6,032 nucleotides of DNA. Origin: an uncultured Thiotrichaceae bacterium. GTDB taxonomy: Bacteria; Pseudomonadota; Gammaproteobacteria; Thiotrichales; Thiotrichaceae. Below the pieces are notes generated by a model that did no database searches, was not told the origin of the DNA, and worked only from the letters and a program-made list of their open reading frames with translations. The translations under genes and the position numbers were made by a program. This document shows, piece by piece, positions 1-6,032 of this stretch; position 1 is the first letter of the stretch; each line of letters starts with the position of its first letter. The DNA lies in contig CALHTA010000141.1 in NCBI GenBank assembly GCA_938038645.1, forward strand, positions 1 to 6,032, in the 5' to 3' direction.

Positions 1-340
1 CTTCAAGCCCTGAGTCTGCATTCAGCGGCTCCTGCACCAGTCGCATCGTTCCACCGCAAGGTAAGCCAAAACGTCGAGCCTCATCAGCATCTACGCCATA
101 GCTAATGACTTTAGGGTGTGACAACGATTCATCGTTACCAGCACGCAACATCAAGTCATCTTCAATACAGCCACCCGATACTGAGCCTACGACGTGGCCA
201 TCTTCGCGCAATGCCATTATTGACCCGGGTGGCCTCGGTGATGAGCCCCAAGTATTAACTACTGTGAAGAGTTGTACTTTGTAACCTGCCGCTAACCAGT
301 CGTTGGCACGGGTGAGAATGTCTTGATCTTGATTGAGCAT
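1..340 (-). CDS. XdhC/CoxI-family molybdenum enzyme maturation protein (partial, C-terminus beyond left edge)
   Basis: The reverse strand reads open from an ATG at 340 to the left edge, giving the first 113 residues. Visible family motifs are GSSPRPPGS (residues 32-40), GSVSGGCIEDD (52-62, with Cys58) and FGLPCGGTMRL (91-101). These match the N-terminal XdhC/CoxI domain. Known members bind molybdenum cofactor, help give it its terminal sulfido ligand and hand it to xanthine dehydrogenase or related hydroxylases in the cytoplasm. The start is firm: an in-frame TAA lies seven codons upstream, although the ribosome binding site is weak (AGG six bases before the ATG). The gene is divergent from the iorAB-like operon, so its client is probably that enzyme (inference). 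The C-terminal Rossmann-like domain usual in longer members would lie outside the window. No internal stop or frameshift is seen in the visible part. Confidence 0.9.
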   Translation of the reverse strand, partial: MLNQDQDILTRANDWLAAGYKVQLFTVVNTWGSSPRPPGSIMALREDGHVVGSVSGGCIEDDLMLRAGNDESLSHPKVISYGVDADEARRFGLPCGGTMRLVQEPLNADSGLE

Positions 341-383
341 GTAAAGCCTATGGGGTTATGAAGATGCATGAGGAATCACAACT

Positions 384-413
384 ATTATGTTTACATTAAC
401 TTGAATGTGGCAA
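384..413 (-). promoter_or_regulatory. Candidate sigma-70 promoter for the XdhC-family gene
   Basis: On the minus strand, TTGCCA (plus positions 408-413) and CATAAT (384-389) each match five of six consensus bases and are separated by 18 bases. Transcription would start near 377, leaving a leader of about 37 bases before the ATG at 340. The -35 hexamer lies inside the inverted repeat at 398-416, so a protein bound there would affect this promoter directly. This is read by eye, with no start-site data. Confidence 0.45.
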
Positions 414-416
414 GTT
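398..416. promoter_or_regulatory. Inverted repeat, candidate LysR-type operator
   Basis: The arms AACTTG (398-403) and CAAGTT (411-416) are perfect reverse complements around a 7-base spacer. T401 and A413 are separated by 11 bases, the T-N11-A geometry of LysR-type regulator boxes. The site overlaps the -35 of the minus-strand promoter candidate and overlaps by two bases, then abuts, the -35 of the plus-strand candidate. This is the usual layout for a regulator controlling divergent transcripts. No regulator gene is in the window, so the family assignment is tentative. Confidence 0.45.
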
Positions 417-443
417 GCAAGGCGAGAGGATTAAAATTACACT
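415..443 (+). promoter_or_regulatory. Candidate sigma-70 promoter for the iorAB-like operon
   Basis: TTGCAA (415-420) and TACACT (438-443) each match four of six consensus bases with the optimal 17-base spacing. Transcription would start near 450, giving a leader of about 33 bases that contains the ribosome binding site at 472-479. The match is weak, which would fit a promoter needing activation from the adjacent inverted repeat. Confidence 0.35.
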
Positions 444-482
444 GATTATTCCTAATATTCACGACAACCGCAGAGGAAGCAT

Positions 483-944
483 ATGTCAATACAGTTAAAA
501 ATCAATGGCGAAACGCGCCAGGTTGAAGCAGACGGGGATACCCCTTTACTGTGGGTTATTCGTGACGAATTAGAATTGACAGGCACAAAGTTTGGTTGCG
601 GTGTCGCATCCTGTGGCGCTTGCACTGTTCATCTTAACGGAAAACCACAGCGTTCCTGCATATTACCTGTCAGTGCCATAGGTGAAAGCGAAGTCACTAC
701 TATCGAGTCAGCAACAACGCCACAGGCTAAAGCGGTACAGGCGGCATGGCAAGAGCTAGACGTGGTTCAGTGCGGCTATTGCCAGTCAGGCCAGATTATG
801 TCTGCCATTGGTTTGTTGTCAGATAACGCTAAACCAACCGATAATGAGATTGATGCATTCATGAATGGCAATGCCTGTCGTTGTGCAACTTATCACCGAA
901 TCCGCGCGGCAATTCATCGCGCATCAGAAATTCTGGAGGCCTGA
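483..944 (+). CDS. iorA: Small [2Fe-2S] subunit of a molybdenum hydroxylase (isoquinoline 1-oxidoreductase alpha / aldehyde oxidoreductase type)
   Basis: The 153-residue protein is full length for the family and carries both cluster motifs. The N-terminal plant-ferredoxin-like domain has Cys39, Cys44, Cys47 and Cys59. The C-terminal helical domain has Cys97, Cys100, Cys132 and Cys134 in the diagnostic C-x2-C-x31-C-x-C pattern. The two clusters carry electrons from the molybdenum site of the large subunit towards an external acceptor. The ATG at 483 is preceded by AGAGGAAG (472-479), which supports this start. There is no signal peptide, so if the complex is exported this subunit must travel bound to its Tat-bearing partner. 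The stop at 942-944 is two bases before the next start, so the two are translated together. The IorA name reflects the two-subunit organisation; the true substrate is unknown. Confidence 0.95.
   Translation: MSIQLKINGETRQVEADGDTPLLWVIRDELELTGTKFGCGVASCGACTVHLNGKPQRSCILPVSAIGESEVTTIESATTPQAKAVQAAWQELDVVQCGYCQSGQIMSAIGLLSDNAKPTDNEIDAFMNGNACRCATYHRIRAAIHRASEILEA
935..939 (+). promoter_or_regulatory. Ribosome binding site fixing the start of the large subunit
   Basis: GGAGG lies within the last codons of the small subunit gene, seven bases before the ATG at 947. It favours 947 over an in-frame ATG at 881, which would lie deep in the upstream gene and bury the twin-arginine motif, and over the ATG at 959. 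Confidence 0.8.
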
Positions 945-946
945 TT

Positions 947-3151
947 ATGACTACTTCAATGAATAGACGTGGCTTCCTCAAAAGTGTGGGTGCTTTGGGT
1001 GTTACGATGGTGGTTGGTTTTAACGCCAGCGGCGCGTTAGCGGCAAGTAAAACGGCTGCTGGCGACGTTTTAAGCAATACTTCTGCAGATTTTAATCCAT
1101 TCGTAAAAATAGATGCTGACGGAACAGTAACTGTCGTGGTTAAGCATTTTGAAATGGGTCAAGGAACCACTACCGGTTTGACCACTTTAGTCGCTGAAGA
1201 GATGGATCTGGCTTGGGATGAAGTTAAGGTGGCTTTCGCACCGTCACACAAAAACTATATCAATCTAGCGTTTGGTGGTCAGGGAACCGGTGGTTCTACT
1301 GCAATGGCCAATTCCTTCATGCAGTACCGCCAAGCTGGTGCCGCTGCTCGTGACATGTTGGTTCGTGCGGCTGCTGAAGCCTGGGGTGTAGAAGCATCAG
1401 CGATTACTGTTAAAGATGGCGTGTTGAGCTCTGGTGACAAGACTGCCGGCTTTGGTGAGTTTGTTAATGCAGCTGCAAAACTAACGCCTGCTAAAGAGCC
1501 TGTACTAAAAGATGCATCCAAGTTCACTTTGATCGGTAAAGACAAGCTCCCGCGTAAAGATAGTGCAGCAAAGACAACGGGTAAGGCAGTATTTGCCATG
1601 GACGTCAAAGTTCCCAATATGGTTTACGTGACAATTTTACGTTCTCCTAAATTTGGCGGTGTATTAAAGAGCTTTGAAGTGAGCGATGCTAAGTCAGTCA
1701 CTGGTTTTGTAGATGCCAAAGCACTGCCGAATATGGCGGGCGTTGCGGTTTATGCAACCTCAACATGGGCATCAATTAAAGCGCGTCGCTCGATTAAAGC
1801 GGTATGGGATGACAGCAAAGCGGATAGCCGTGGCACGCCTGAAATGCTTAAAGAATACGCCGCTAAGCTAGATGCAGAACCGACTTACGATGTGACTAAG
1901 AAAGGTGATTTTGCGAAGGTTGAAGCCGCAGCAAAAGGTGCTTCCAAATCAGTCTCTGCAGACTTCTTCTTCCCATTGCTAGCGCATGCGCCGATGGAAC
2001 CTATGGTCTGTGTCATTGAGCCGACTGAAGGTGGCGGTTTGAAGGTGCATGATGGTTGTCAGTTTCCGATGATTACTCATCCTACCATTGCTGCTATCAC
2101 CAAAGTTCCAGCTGAAAAAATTGATATTGTTACTTATTACGCAGGCGGTTCGTTTGGTCGTCGTGCTAACCCTCAGTCTGATTATCATGTGGAGGCGGCA
2201 CTGGCTTTCCTTGCACTGGGTGGTAAGAAAGCGGTCAAGCTTGTCTGGACGCGTGAAGATGATTTGGCAGGTGGTTTTTACCGCCCTATGTTTGCTCAAC
2301 GTGCTCATATCGGAATTGGCGAAGACGGTAAAGTTGCTGCTTGGGCACAACGCTCGGTTGCTCAATCCATCTTTAAAGGTGGCCCGATGGAGAGCTTCGT
2401 GGTGAAGGATGGGGTGGATCATTCATCGGTTGAAGGTATTTCGGATACGCCTTACCAATTGCCAATGTCGCTTGGTTTGACCGATTATGAGTCACCAATG
2501 CCGGTACTGTGGTGGCGTTCAGTAGGTCACAGCCAGTCTGGTTACACCATGGAAGTGTTAATGGATATGGCGGCAGAAGCGGCTGGCAAAGATCCTGTTG
2601 CATTCCGTTTAGCGCATCTTGATGAATCTGATGAAGATCAGGGGCGTGTTGCTGGGGTGCTGAAACTGGCTGCTGAAAAAGCAGGCTGGGGTACGGATTT
2701 GCCAGAGGGTAAAGGTCGAGGCATTGCCTTACATAAGTCATTTGGTACCTATGTCGCGGAAGTTGCAGAAGTTTCTTTGAATGATAAAGGCGCTGTTTCC
2801 ATCGATAAGATTACCTGTGCAGTGGACTGTGGAACGGCGGTTAATCCCGATGTGATTCGTGCTCAAATGGAAGGGGCAATTGGTTATGGATTGGGTGCGG
2901 TTATGCGCAATCAAATTACCATGAAAGAGGGTGTTGTAGAGCAGGGTAACTTCCCACAATACGAGCCATTAAGAATTGCCGACATGCCAGTGATCGATGT
3001 GCATATTATGCCATCGGATAAAAAGCCAAGTGGTGTCGGTGAGCCAGGTTTGCCACCTGCTGGACCTGCGTTAGCTAATGCAATTTATGCAGCGACTGGT
3101 AAGCGTATAACAAAGTTACCAATGACCAGCAATGGTATAAAGTTTGCCTAA
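947..3151 (+). CDS. iorB: Large molybdopterin-binding subunit, Tat-exported (isoquinoline 1-oxidoreductase beta / aldehyde dehydrogenase type)
   Basis: This 734-residue protein binds the molybdenum cofactor and carries out substrate hydroxylation with water as the oxygen source. It begins with a Tat signal: NRRGFLK at residues 6-12, a hydrophobic stretch to about 29, and a likely cleavage site near ALAAS (30-34). Family motifs follow in order: EMGQGTTTG (69-77), GGQGTGGSTAM (110-120), HAPMEPM (347-353), GSFGRRANPQSD (401-412), WTREDD (434-439), LWWRSVGHS (521-529), CAVDCGTAVNPD (624-635) and GVGEPGLPPAGPA (696-708). Glu699 is the expected catalytic base. The whole family length is present with no frameshift. 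Unlike single-chain xanthine dehydrogenases it has no FAD domain, and it has no fused cytochrome. It forms an operon with the [2Fe-2S] gene two bases upstream. The family acts on aldehydes or nitrogen heterocycles; which one cannot be told here. Confidence 0.95.
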   Translation: MTTSMNRRGFLKSVGALGVTMVVGFNASGALAASKTAAGDVLSNTSADFNPFVKIDADGTVTVVVKHFEMGQGTTTGLTTLVAEEMDLAWDEVKVAFAPSHKNYINLAFGGQGTGGSTAMANSFMQYRQAGAAARDMLVRAAAEAWGVEASAITVKDGVLSSGDKTAGFGEFVNAAAKLTPAKEPVLKDASKFTLIGKDKLPRKDSAAKTTGKAVFAMDVKVPNMVYVTILRSPKFGGVLKSFEVSDAKSVTGFVDAKALPNMAGVAVYATSTWASIKARRSIKAVWDDSKADSRGTPEMLKEYAAKLDAEPTYDVTKKGDFAKVEAAAKGASKSVSADFFFPLLAHAPMEPMVCVIEPTEGGGLKVHDGCQFPMITHPTIAAITKVPAEKIDIVTYYAGGSFGRRANPQSDYHVEAALAFLALGGKKAVKLVWTREDDLAGGFYRPMFAQRAHIGIGEDGKVAAWAQRSVAQSIFKGGPMESFVVKDGVDHSSVEGISDTPYQLPMSLGLTDYESPMPVLWWRSVGHSQSGYTMEVLMDMAAEAAGKDPVAFRLAHLDESDEDQGRVAGVLKLAAEKAGWGTDLPEGKGRGIALHKSFGTYVAEVAEVSLNDKGAVSIDKITCAVDCGTAVNPDVIRAQMEGAIGYGLGAVMRNQITMKEGVVEQGNFPQYEPLRIADMPVIDVHIMPSDKKPSGVGEPGLPPAGPALANAIYAATGKRITKLPMTSNGIKFA

Positions 3152-3156
3152 ACGCT

Positions 3157-3198
3157 GAAAAGATTGGCCATGCTAGAATTATTAGCGTGGCTGATTTT
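3157..3198. terminator. Probable bidirectional intrinsic terminator between convergent genes
   Basis: A 9-pair stem joins 3167-3175 to 3183-3191, with one T-G wobble, around a 7-base loop. An A-run (3157-3161) precedes it and TTTT (3195-3198) follows, so either strand gives a hairpin and a short U-tract. It sits just after the iorB stop. For the minus-strand gene it lies about 165 bases past the stop. The U-tract is short and a few bases separate it from the stem, so efficiency may be modest. Confidence 0.5.
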
Positions 3199-3350
3199 AA
3201 CTAAACAGCTGAGACCCAATTGAATATGGCTTGAGTATACTGACTTACTGCTGGCAGCCTATTGACAGCAGGAGTGAATTACTTGATGAGTATTTTAAAG
3301 CCCGTAGTAAAGGTCTGCGCGAACAATGGCAGGTGCTACAAATGGGCTAA
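3170..3350 (+). pseudogene. Possible decayed or frameshifted small gene, unidentified
   Basis: From ATG 3170 a frame encodes MLELLAWLILTKQLRPN and stops at TGA 3221-3223. The +1 frame is open from 3213 to the TAA at 3348-3350 and encodes a plausible hydrophilic, helical tail that includes ELLDEYFKARSKGLREQWQV. Joining the two near the CCC at 3215-3217 would give a protein of about 59 residues, so a single extra base could explain the break. The resemblance to coding sequence is by eye only. The ATG lies inside the terminator-like hairpin and there is no good ribosome binding site. It could equally be chance open frame in an intergenic region. I do not recognise the product. Confidence 0.22.
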
Positions 3351-3361
3351 ATAGGAAAGCG

Positions 3362-5599
3362 CTATTGGGAATGAAAGTACCCATAATCTGCACACTGACT
3401 GATTACCTGGCTAAAGTAATTGGTGTCTTCATAAGCCTTCAGCTTGCCCAAATATTTCCCAAATCCTTGTGCCTTTTGCTTTAGTACAGCGTCTCTGTAA
3501 GACAATGGGTGATTGGTAAAATGATTGCCTTTTTTATTATCTTTAGTAAAAAAATCAACCTGCTCAATCTTAGCCAATGCGTATAAAGTCTTTGCGGTCA
3601 GGTTACGGTTGTTGCTGTGTTCTAGAGCACGCTGGTAATAATCCTTGGCTGTGGTCATGTCGATTTGACCACCAAGCCAATTGGACGTCTGCCGGTAATA
3701 ACGCAGTAGCATTGGTGAGTTGCCAAACCAGCTCATATTGTAATGCAGTGTCCCCAGAAGAAAATAAGCCTGGGCATCCTTTGGGTTCTCTTTTACCTGC
3801 TTTTGCAAAGTCTGTAAGGTTTCAATTACTTTTCTGAGAGTCTTTGGTGAGCCAGGTTTGCGATTGTTGCCGCTAAGAGAGGTGTTGAAAGGGTTATAGG
3901 TGCGCGACAGTTGAGCGGGTGCTTGCTTCGGTGTTTTAGCGAGTGCTGCTAAGGCTTTTTCTGGCATATCGGCAGCTAGATATTTTCTGGCAATCGCTTC
4001 ATCTAGTGAATACCGCTCATTAGTTTCCCGCATACTTTTCATCATATCCGTGAGCAATAAACTGTGCCGACTGCTCTTTTCTTTCAACAGTTTTTGAAAA
4101 TCAAGTAGCTCTACCACCAGCATATTATCTAGCGTGACCGTGCCGCGATTTTTTGCTGCGTATGTTTTAGCAGGTTGCCAGTCTTCCTTTTGTTGCAGGT
4201 AAAGCGGTTCAAGTTTGATATAGGTGTAATTCATAATGTTGAGTGAAAAATCACTGCGGTCATCCCCATACTCTTCACCCGACCGGTACAGTGGCATCAG
4301 TTGTTTCAGATAAGCTGAAATCTGTTGTTCTGTCGGTTCATCAATCGTTTTGAGGGACTCCAGATAAACGAAATACTCCAATGGCTTAGTGGCAGCAAGT
4401 CGAGCGTCGTCTGCGTAGGTCGCTTGAAAATCATTCACCTCTTGCACAGTAACCACTTGTTTCTGCAACAGTTTGAGGTAAAGCGCCGCATAATCACTTA
4501 AAAATAAGTCTTTACGTTTTTTATCTGTTTGGATTTTACCCGCAAGCTCACTCAGCTCAGCTAAATAAGTAACACGGCGTTGTTTGGTCTGCTCCAGCAG
4601 TTTTGGATCACCTTTGCTATCAGCGATCAACTGTTCATGGTTAACCGATGTGATCTGATGCCAAGGCGCACTGCCGGGTATTCCCCGCATATCTTTGGCA
4701 AACTGCACATATTCCAATTCACGGATTAAAGCCTCATCCACCCACTGTGAATCAGGCGCTAACGCATAAATGGTTTCAAGCTCTTGCAAAGAATTGGCTT
4801 TGGTTTTTAGGCTGCGGATAAAATACATCAGGGCCTTTTCGTTATTATTTTGACACAGGGCCAGCAACGCTTCCCATTCTTCATCTGTCTTGATCTTAAA
4901 ATTAAGTTGAGCTTCCAGTCGGCGTGTTTTGCTGTCTCGAAAGATCGATGCAAAGCGATAAGCAGCTTCAGCCCGCTTGCCAATGCGTTGCAAGGCTCCC
5001 GCCTGTAAAGCGTCAATCCAATAACCTATTTCAGCGCTTGGGTGCTGTCGTTCCGTTTCAAACTGAGCGTAAAGCGCTTCAACTTTGTCATATTGCTTAG
5101 AGTAATGCGCTAGACGAAGTATCAAGAAAATGTAGCGTTGACGGAGAAAATCAGCTTTGGTATCGGCTAAAGCCGTTGTTAACTTTTCAATAGCCAAGTT
5201 GTAGGGTGGCTGCTCTTTTTGTGGCTGGGTGACTAGCGGCTCTTGCATGCGTACAGCGTTTAGATAGGCTTTGGTTTCTGCATCTAAGTCCTTTGGGATC
5301 GTGCCGCTGTAGACAATGTCTTTACTCTCTTTAGCGTCACGTTTAAGGAACTCACTCCAAGCTTGAACATTGAATTTCTCTCGTGCCAACGCTTCATCTG
5401 AAGTCTCAGAATAATAAGTACCAGAACTATATCCACTTCGTTTATACGAGCGTCGAGAGGTCAACGAGGGTGGTAGAATGTTAAATCCTTTATCGATATA
5501 AAAAGGGCTGTAAAAATCACCACCCCCTGCTGATAAGTGTGTTGGTGACAATAATAACCAGCTAGTCAAACAGAGTAGATAAATTTTGCAATGCTTCAT
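3362..5599 (-). CDS. Exported TPR-like helical repeat protein of unknown function
   Basis: I do not recognise a named family. The start at 5599 gives 745 residues and places a classical Sec signal peptide at the N-terminus: MKHCK, a hydrophobic core (about 7-19), and likely cleavage after HLSA (21-24). An in-frame ATG at 5656 would put 19 polar residues before the signal, so it is less likely. After a Tyr/Ser-rich segment (about 28-65) the protein is largely alpha-helical. The clearest TPR-like units are near 605-622 (NPKDAQAYFLLGTLHYNM) and 648-680. The segment YNMSWFGNSP (620-629), a Tyr/Arg-rich stretch (633-636) and the repeats around it look like the conserved core. The mature protein would be periplasmic or surface-attached; there is no lipobox or C-terminal anchor. 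The start overlaps the upstream gene by 38 bases, and no strong ribosome binding site precedes it, so translation is probably coupled. A scaffold or partner role for the upstream protein is inference. Confidence 0.82.
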   Translation of the reverse strand: MKHCKIYLLCLTSWLLLSPTHLSAGGGDFYSPFYIDKGFNILPPSLTSRRSYKRSGYSSGTYYSETSDEALAREKFNVQAWSEFLKRDAKESKDIVYSGTIPKDLDAETKAYLNAVRMQEPLVTQPQKEQPPYNLAIEKLTTALADTKADFLRQRYIFLILRLAHYSKQYDKVEALYAQFETERQHPSAEIGYWIDALQAGALQRIGKRAEAAYRFASIFRDSKTRRLEAQLNFKIKTDEEWEALLALCQNNNEKALMYFIRSLKTKANSLQELETIYALAPDSQWVDEALIRELEYVQFAKDMRGIPGSAPWHQITSVNHEQLIADSKGDPKLLEQTKQRRVTYLAELSELAGKIQTDKKRKDLFLSDYAALYLKLLQKQVVTVQEVNDFQATYADDARLAATKPLEYFVYLESLKTIDEPTEQQISAYLKQLMPLYRSGEEYGDDRSDFSLNIMNYTYIKLEPLYLQQKEDWQPAKTYAAKNRGTVTLDNMLVVELLDFQKLLKEKSSRHSLLLTDMMKSMRETNERYSLDEAIARKYLAADMPEKALAALAKTPKQAPAQLSRTYNPFNTSLSGNNRKPGSPKTLRKVIETLQTLQKQVKENPKDAQAYFLLGTLHYNMSWFGNSPMLLRYYRQTSNWLGGQIDMTTAKDYYQRALEHSNNRNLTAKTLYALAKIEQVDFFTKDNKKGNHFTNHPLSYRDAVLKQKAQGFGKYLGKLKAYEDTNYFSQVISQCADYGYFHSQ

Positions 5600-6032
5600 G
5601 AGGGTATCGCTTTGCGTCCTGGTAGCTGTAAAAGATGATTTCCTGAGGTTTAACATGTTTAGCGAGGTCTCGACTGACTGCTTGTAAATCTTCGATCGTG
5701 ACTTGGTCGATAACTAACTCATCGCCCTTGTACAAGTATTCACCTTGCCAATAATGCGCCTGAATAACTTCAAACTTATCCTCGCTAAGAGTTTTTAGCT
5801 TATCTTTTGTCAATTCGCCATGCGGTAACAGTAAAGCTAAACGTTGTTGCCGTATGACCCTGACCTGTTGATATAGGGGTAAGGCCAACTCCATTGGCAG
5901 CGGGTATTGTTGGAAATTCTGTAAATATTGTTTGCCAACCGCATGATCAAGCACATAGTTTCGCGTCTCAATATCTCGAACCTCACTCATATTGTAGTAC
6001 ATCAGGACAACATAGTTGACCGGAGGCACTCC
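5562..6032 (-). CDS. C-terminal part of a possible TIM-barrel, glycosidase-like protein of unknown function (5' end beyond right edge)
   Basis: The frame is open to the right edge, giving the last 156 residues; a GTG at 6029 is probably internal, since the frame continues as Gly-Val-Pro-Pro with no stop. Visible features are a hydrophobic strand running into MYYNMSEVRDIET (11-23), a segment YPLPMELALPLY (43-54) that looks like a barrel strand, the segment YWQGEYLYKGDELV (94-107) and a final strand EIIFYSYQD (131-139). A strand ending in an acidic or aromatic loop, followed by a proline-rich strand, resembles the C-terminal half of glycoside-hydrolase-like TIM barrels. From memory it also resembles uncharacterised proteins found in Bacteroidetes and some gammaproteobacteria. 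This is pattern recognition, not a search. Catalytic residues cannot be assigned from the fragment. It overlaps the next gene by 38 bases and is probably its operon partner. Confidence 0.75.
   Translation of the reverse strand, partial: GVPPVNYVVLMYYNMSEVRDIETRNYVLDHAVGKQYLQNFQQYPLPMELALPLYQQVRVIRQQRLALLLPHGELTKDKLKTLSEDKFEVIQAHYWQGEYLYKGDELVIDQVTIEDLQAVSRDLAKHVKPQEIIFYSYQDAKRYPHEALQNLSTLFD

Noticed and set aside
881..946. In-frame upstream ATG at 881 extending the large subunit by 22 residues
   Set aside because: It lies deep within the small subunit gene and would bury the twin-arginine signal; a strong GGAGG is placed correctly for the ATG at 947.
1979..2422. Long antisense open frame within the large subunit gene
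   Set aside because: It is the shadow of a gene with clear family motifs; its translation has no recognisable domain, and other open frames on both strands within iorB are of the same kind.
3248..3271. Inverted repeat CTGCTG / CAGCAG around a 12-base loop
   Set aside because: The arms are short, there is no T-run after it, and it could occur by chance; not convincing as a terminator or regulatory RNA.
3577..3837. Plus-strand open frame opposite the TPR-like gene
   Set aside because: Composition is cysteine- and tryptophan-rich and unlike a real protein; it overlaps a much longer coherent coding frame and has no supporting start signals.
5600..5656. Alternative ATG at 5656 for the exported TPR-like protein
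   Set aside because: It would place 19 polar residues before a typical signal peptide and lengthen the overlap with the upstream gene to 95 bases, with no ribosome binding site to support it.
6027..6029. GTG at the right edge as the true start of the barrel-like protein
   Set aside because: The preceding codon is open and the segment begins directly at a predicted barrel strand, so the gene most likely continues beyond the window.

Overview
The window looks like ordinary chromosome from a gammaproteobacterium of moderate G+C. This assignment is an impression from codon use, protein style and ATG starts with purine-rich ribosome binding sites; no rRNA or other marker confirms it. There are no insertion sequences, CRISPR arrays, tRNAs or phage genes.

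Left half (1-3198): a divergent molybdenum-hydroxylase locus. On the minus strand, running off the left edge, is the N-terminal part of an XdhC/CoxI-family protein, a maturation factor for molybdenum cofactor enzymes. Across a 142-base divergent control region lies a tight two-gene plus-strand operon. It encodes a small [2Fe-2S] subunit (IorA type, 153 aa) and a large Tat-exported molybdopterin-binding subunit (IorB type, 734 aa). The control region holds two facing promoter candidates with a 19-base inverted repeat of LysR-box geometry between them, so one regulator may control both directions. The likely product is a periplasmic or membrane-associated two-subunit aldehyde or N-heterocycle oxidoreductase. 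XdhC would help mature its cofactor before export. The substrate and electron acceptor cannot be read from this window, and no cytochrome c or FAD subunit gene is present in it.

Middle (3152-3361): a short convergent intergenic region. It contains a hairpin flanked by an A-run and a T-run, which suggests a terminator working in both directions. It also contains what may be a decayed or frameshifted small gene.

Right half (3362-6032): two overlapping minus-strand genes of unknown function. The upstream one is cut by the right edge and resembles the C-terminal half of a TIM-barrel, glycosidase-like protein. The downstream one encodes a 745-residue exported, mostly helical, TPR-like protein. 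Their 38-base overlap implies coupled expression. This pair is the least characterised part of the window and the best candidate for an undescribed system.
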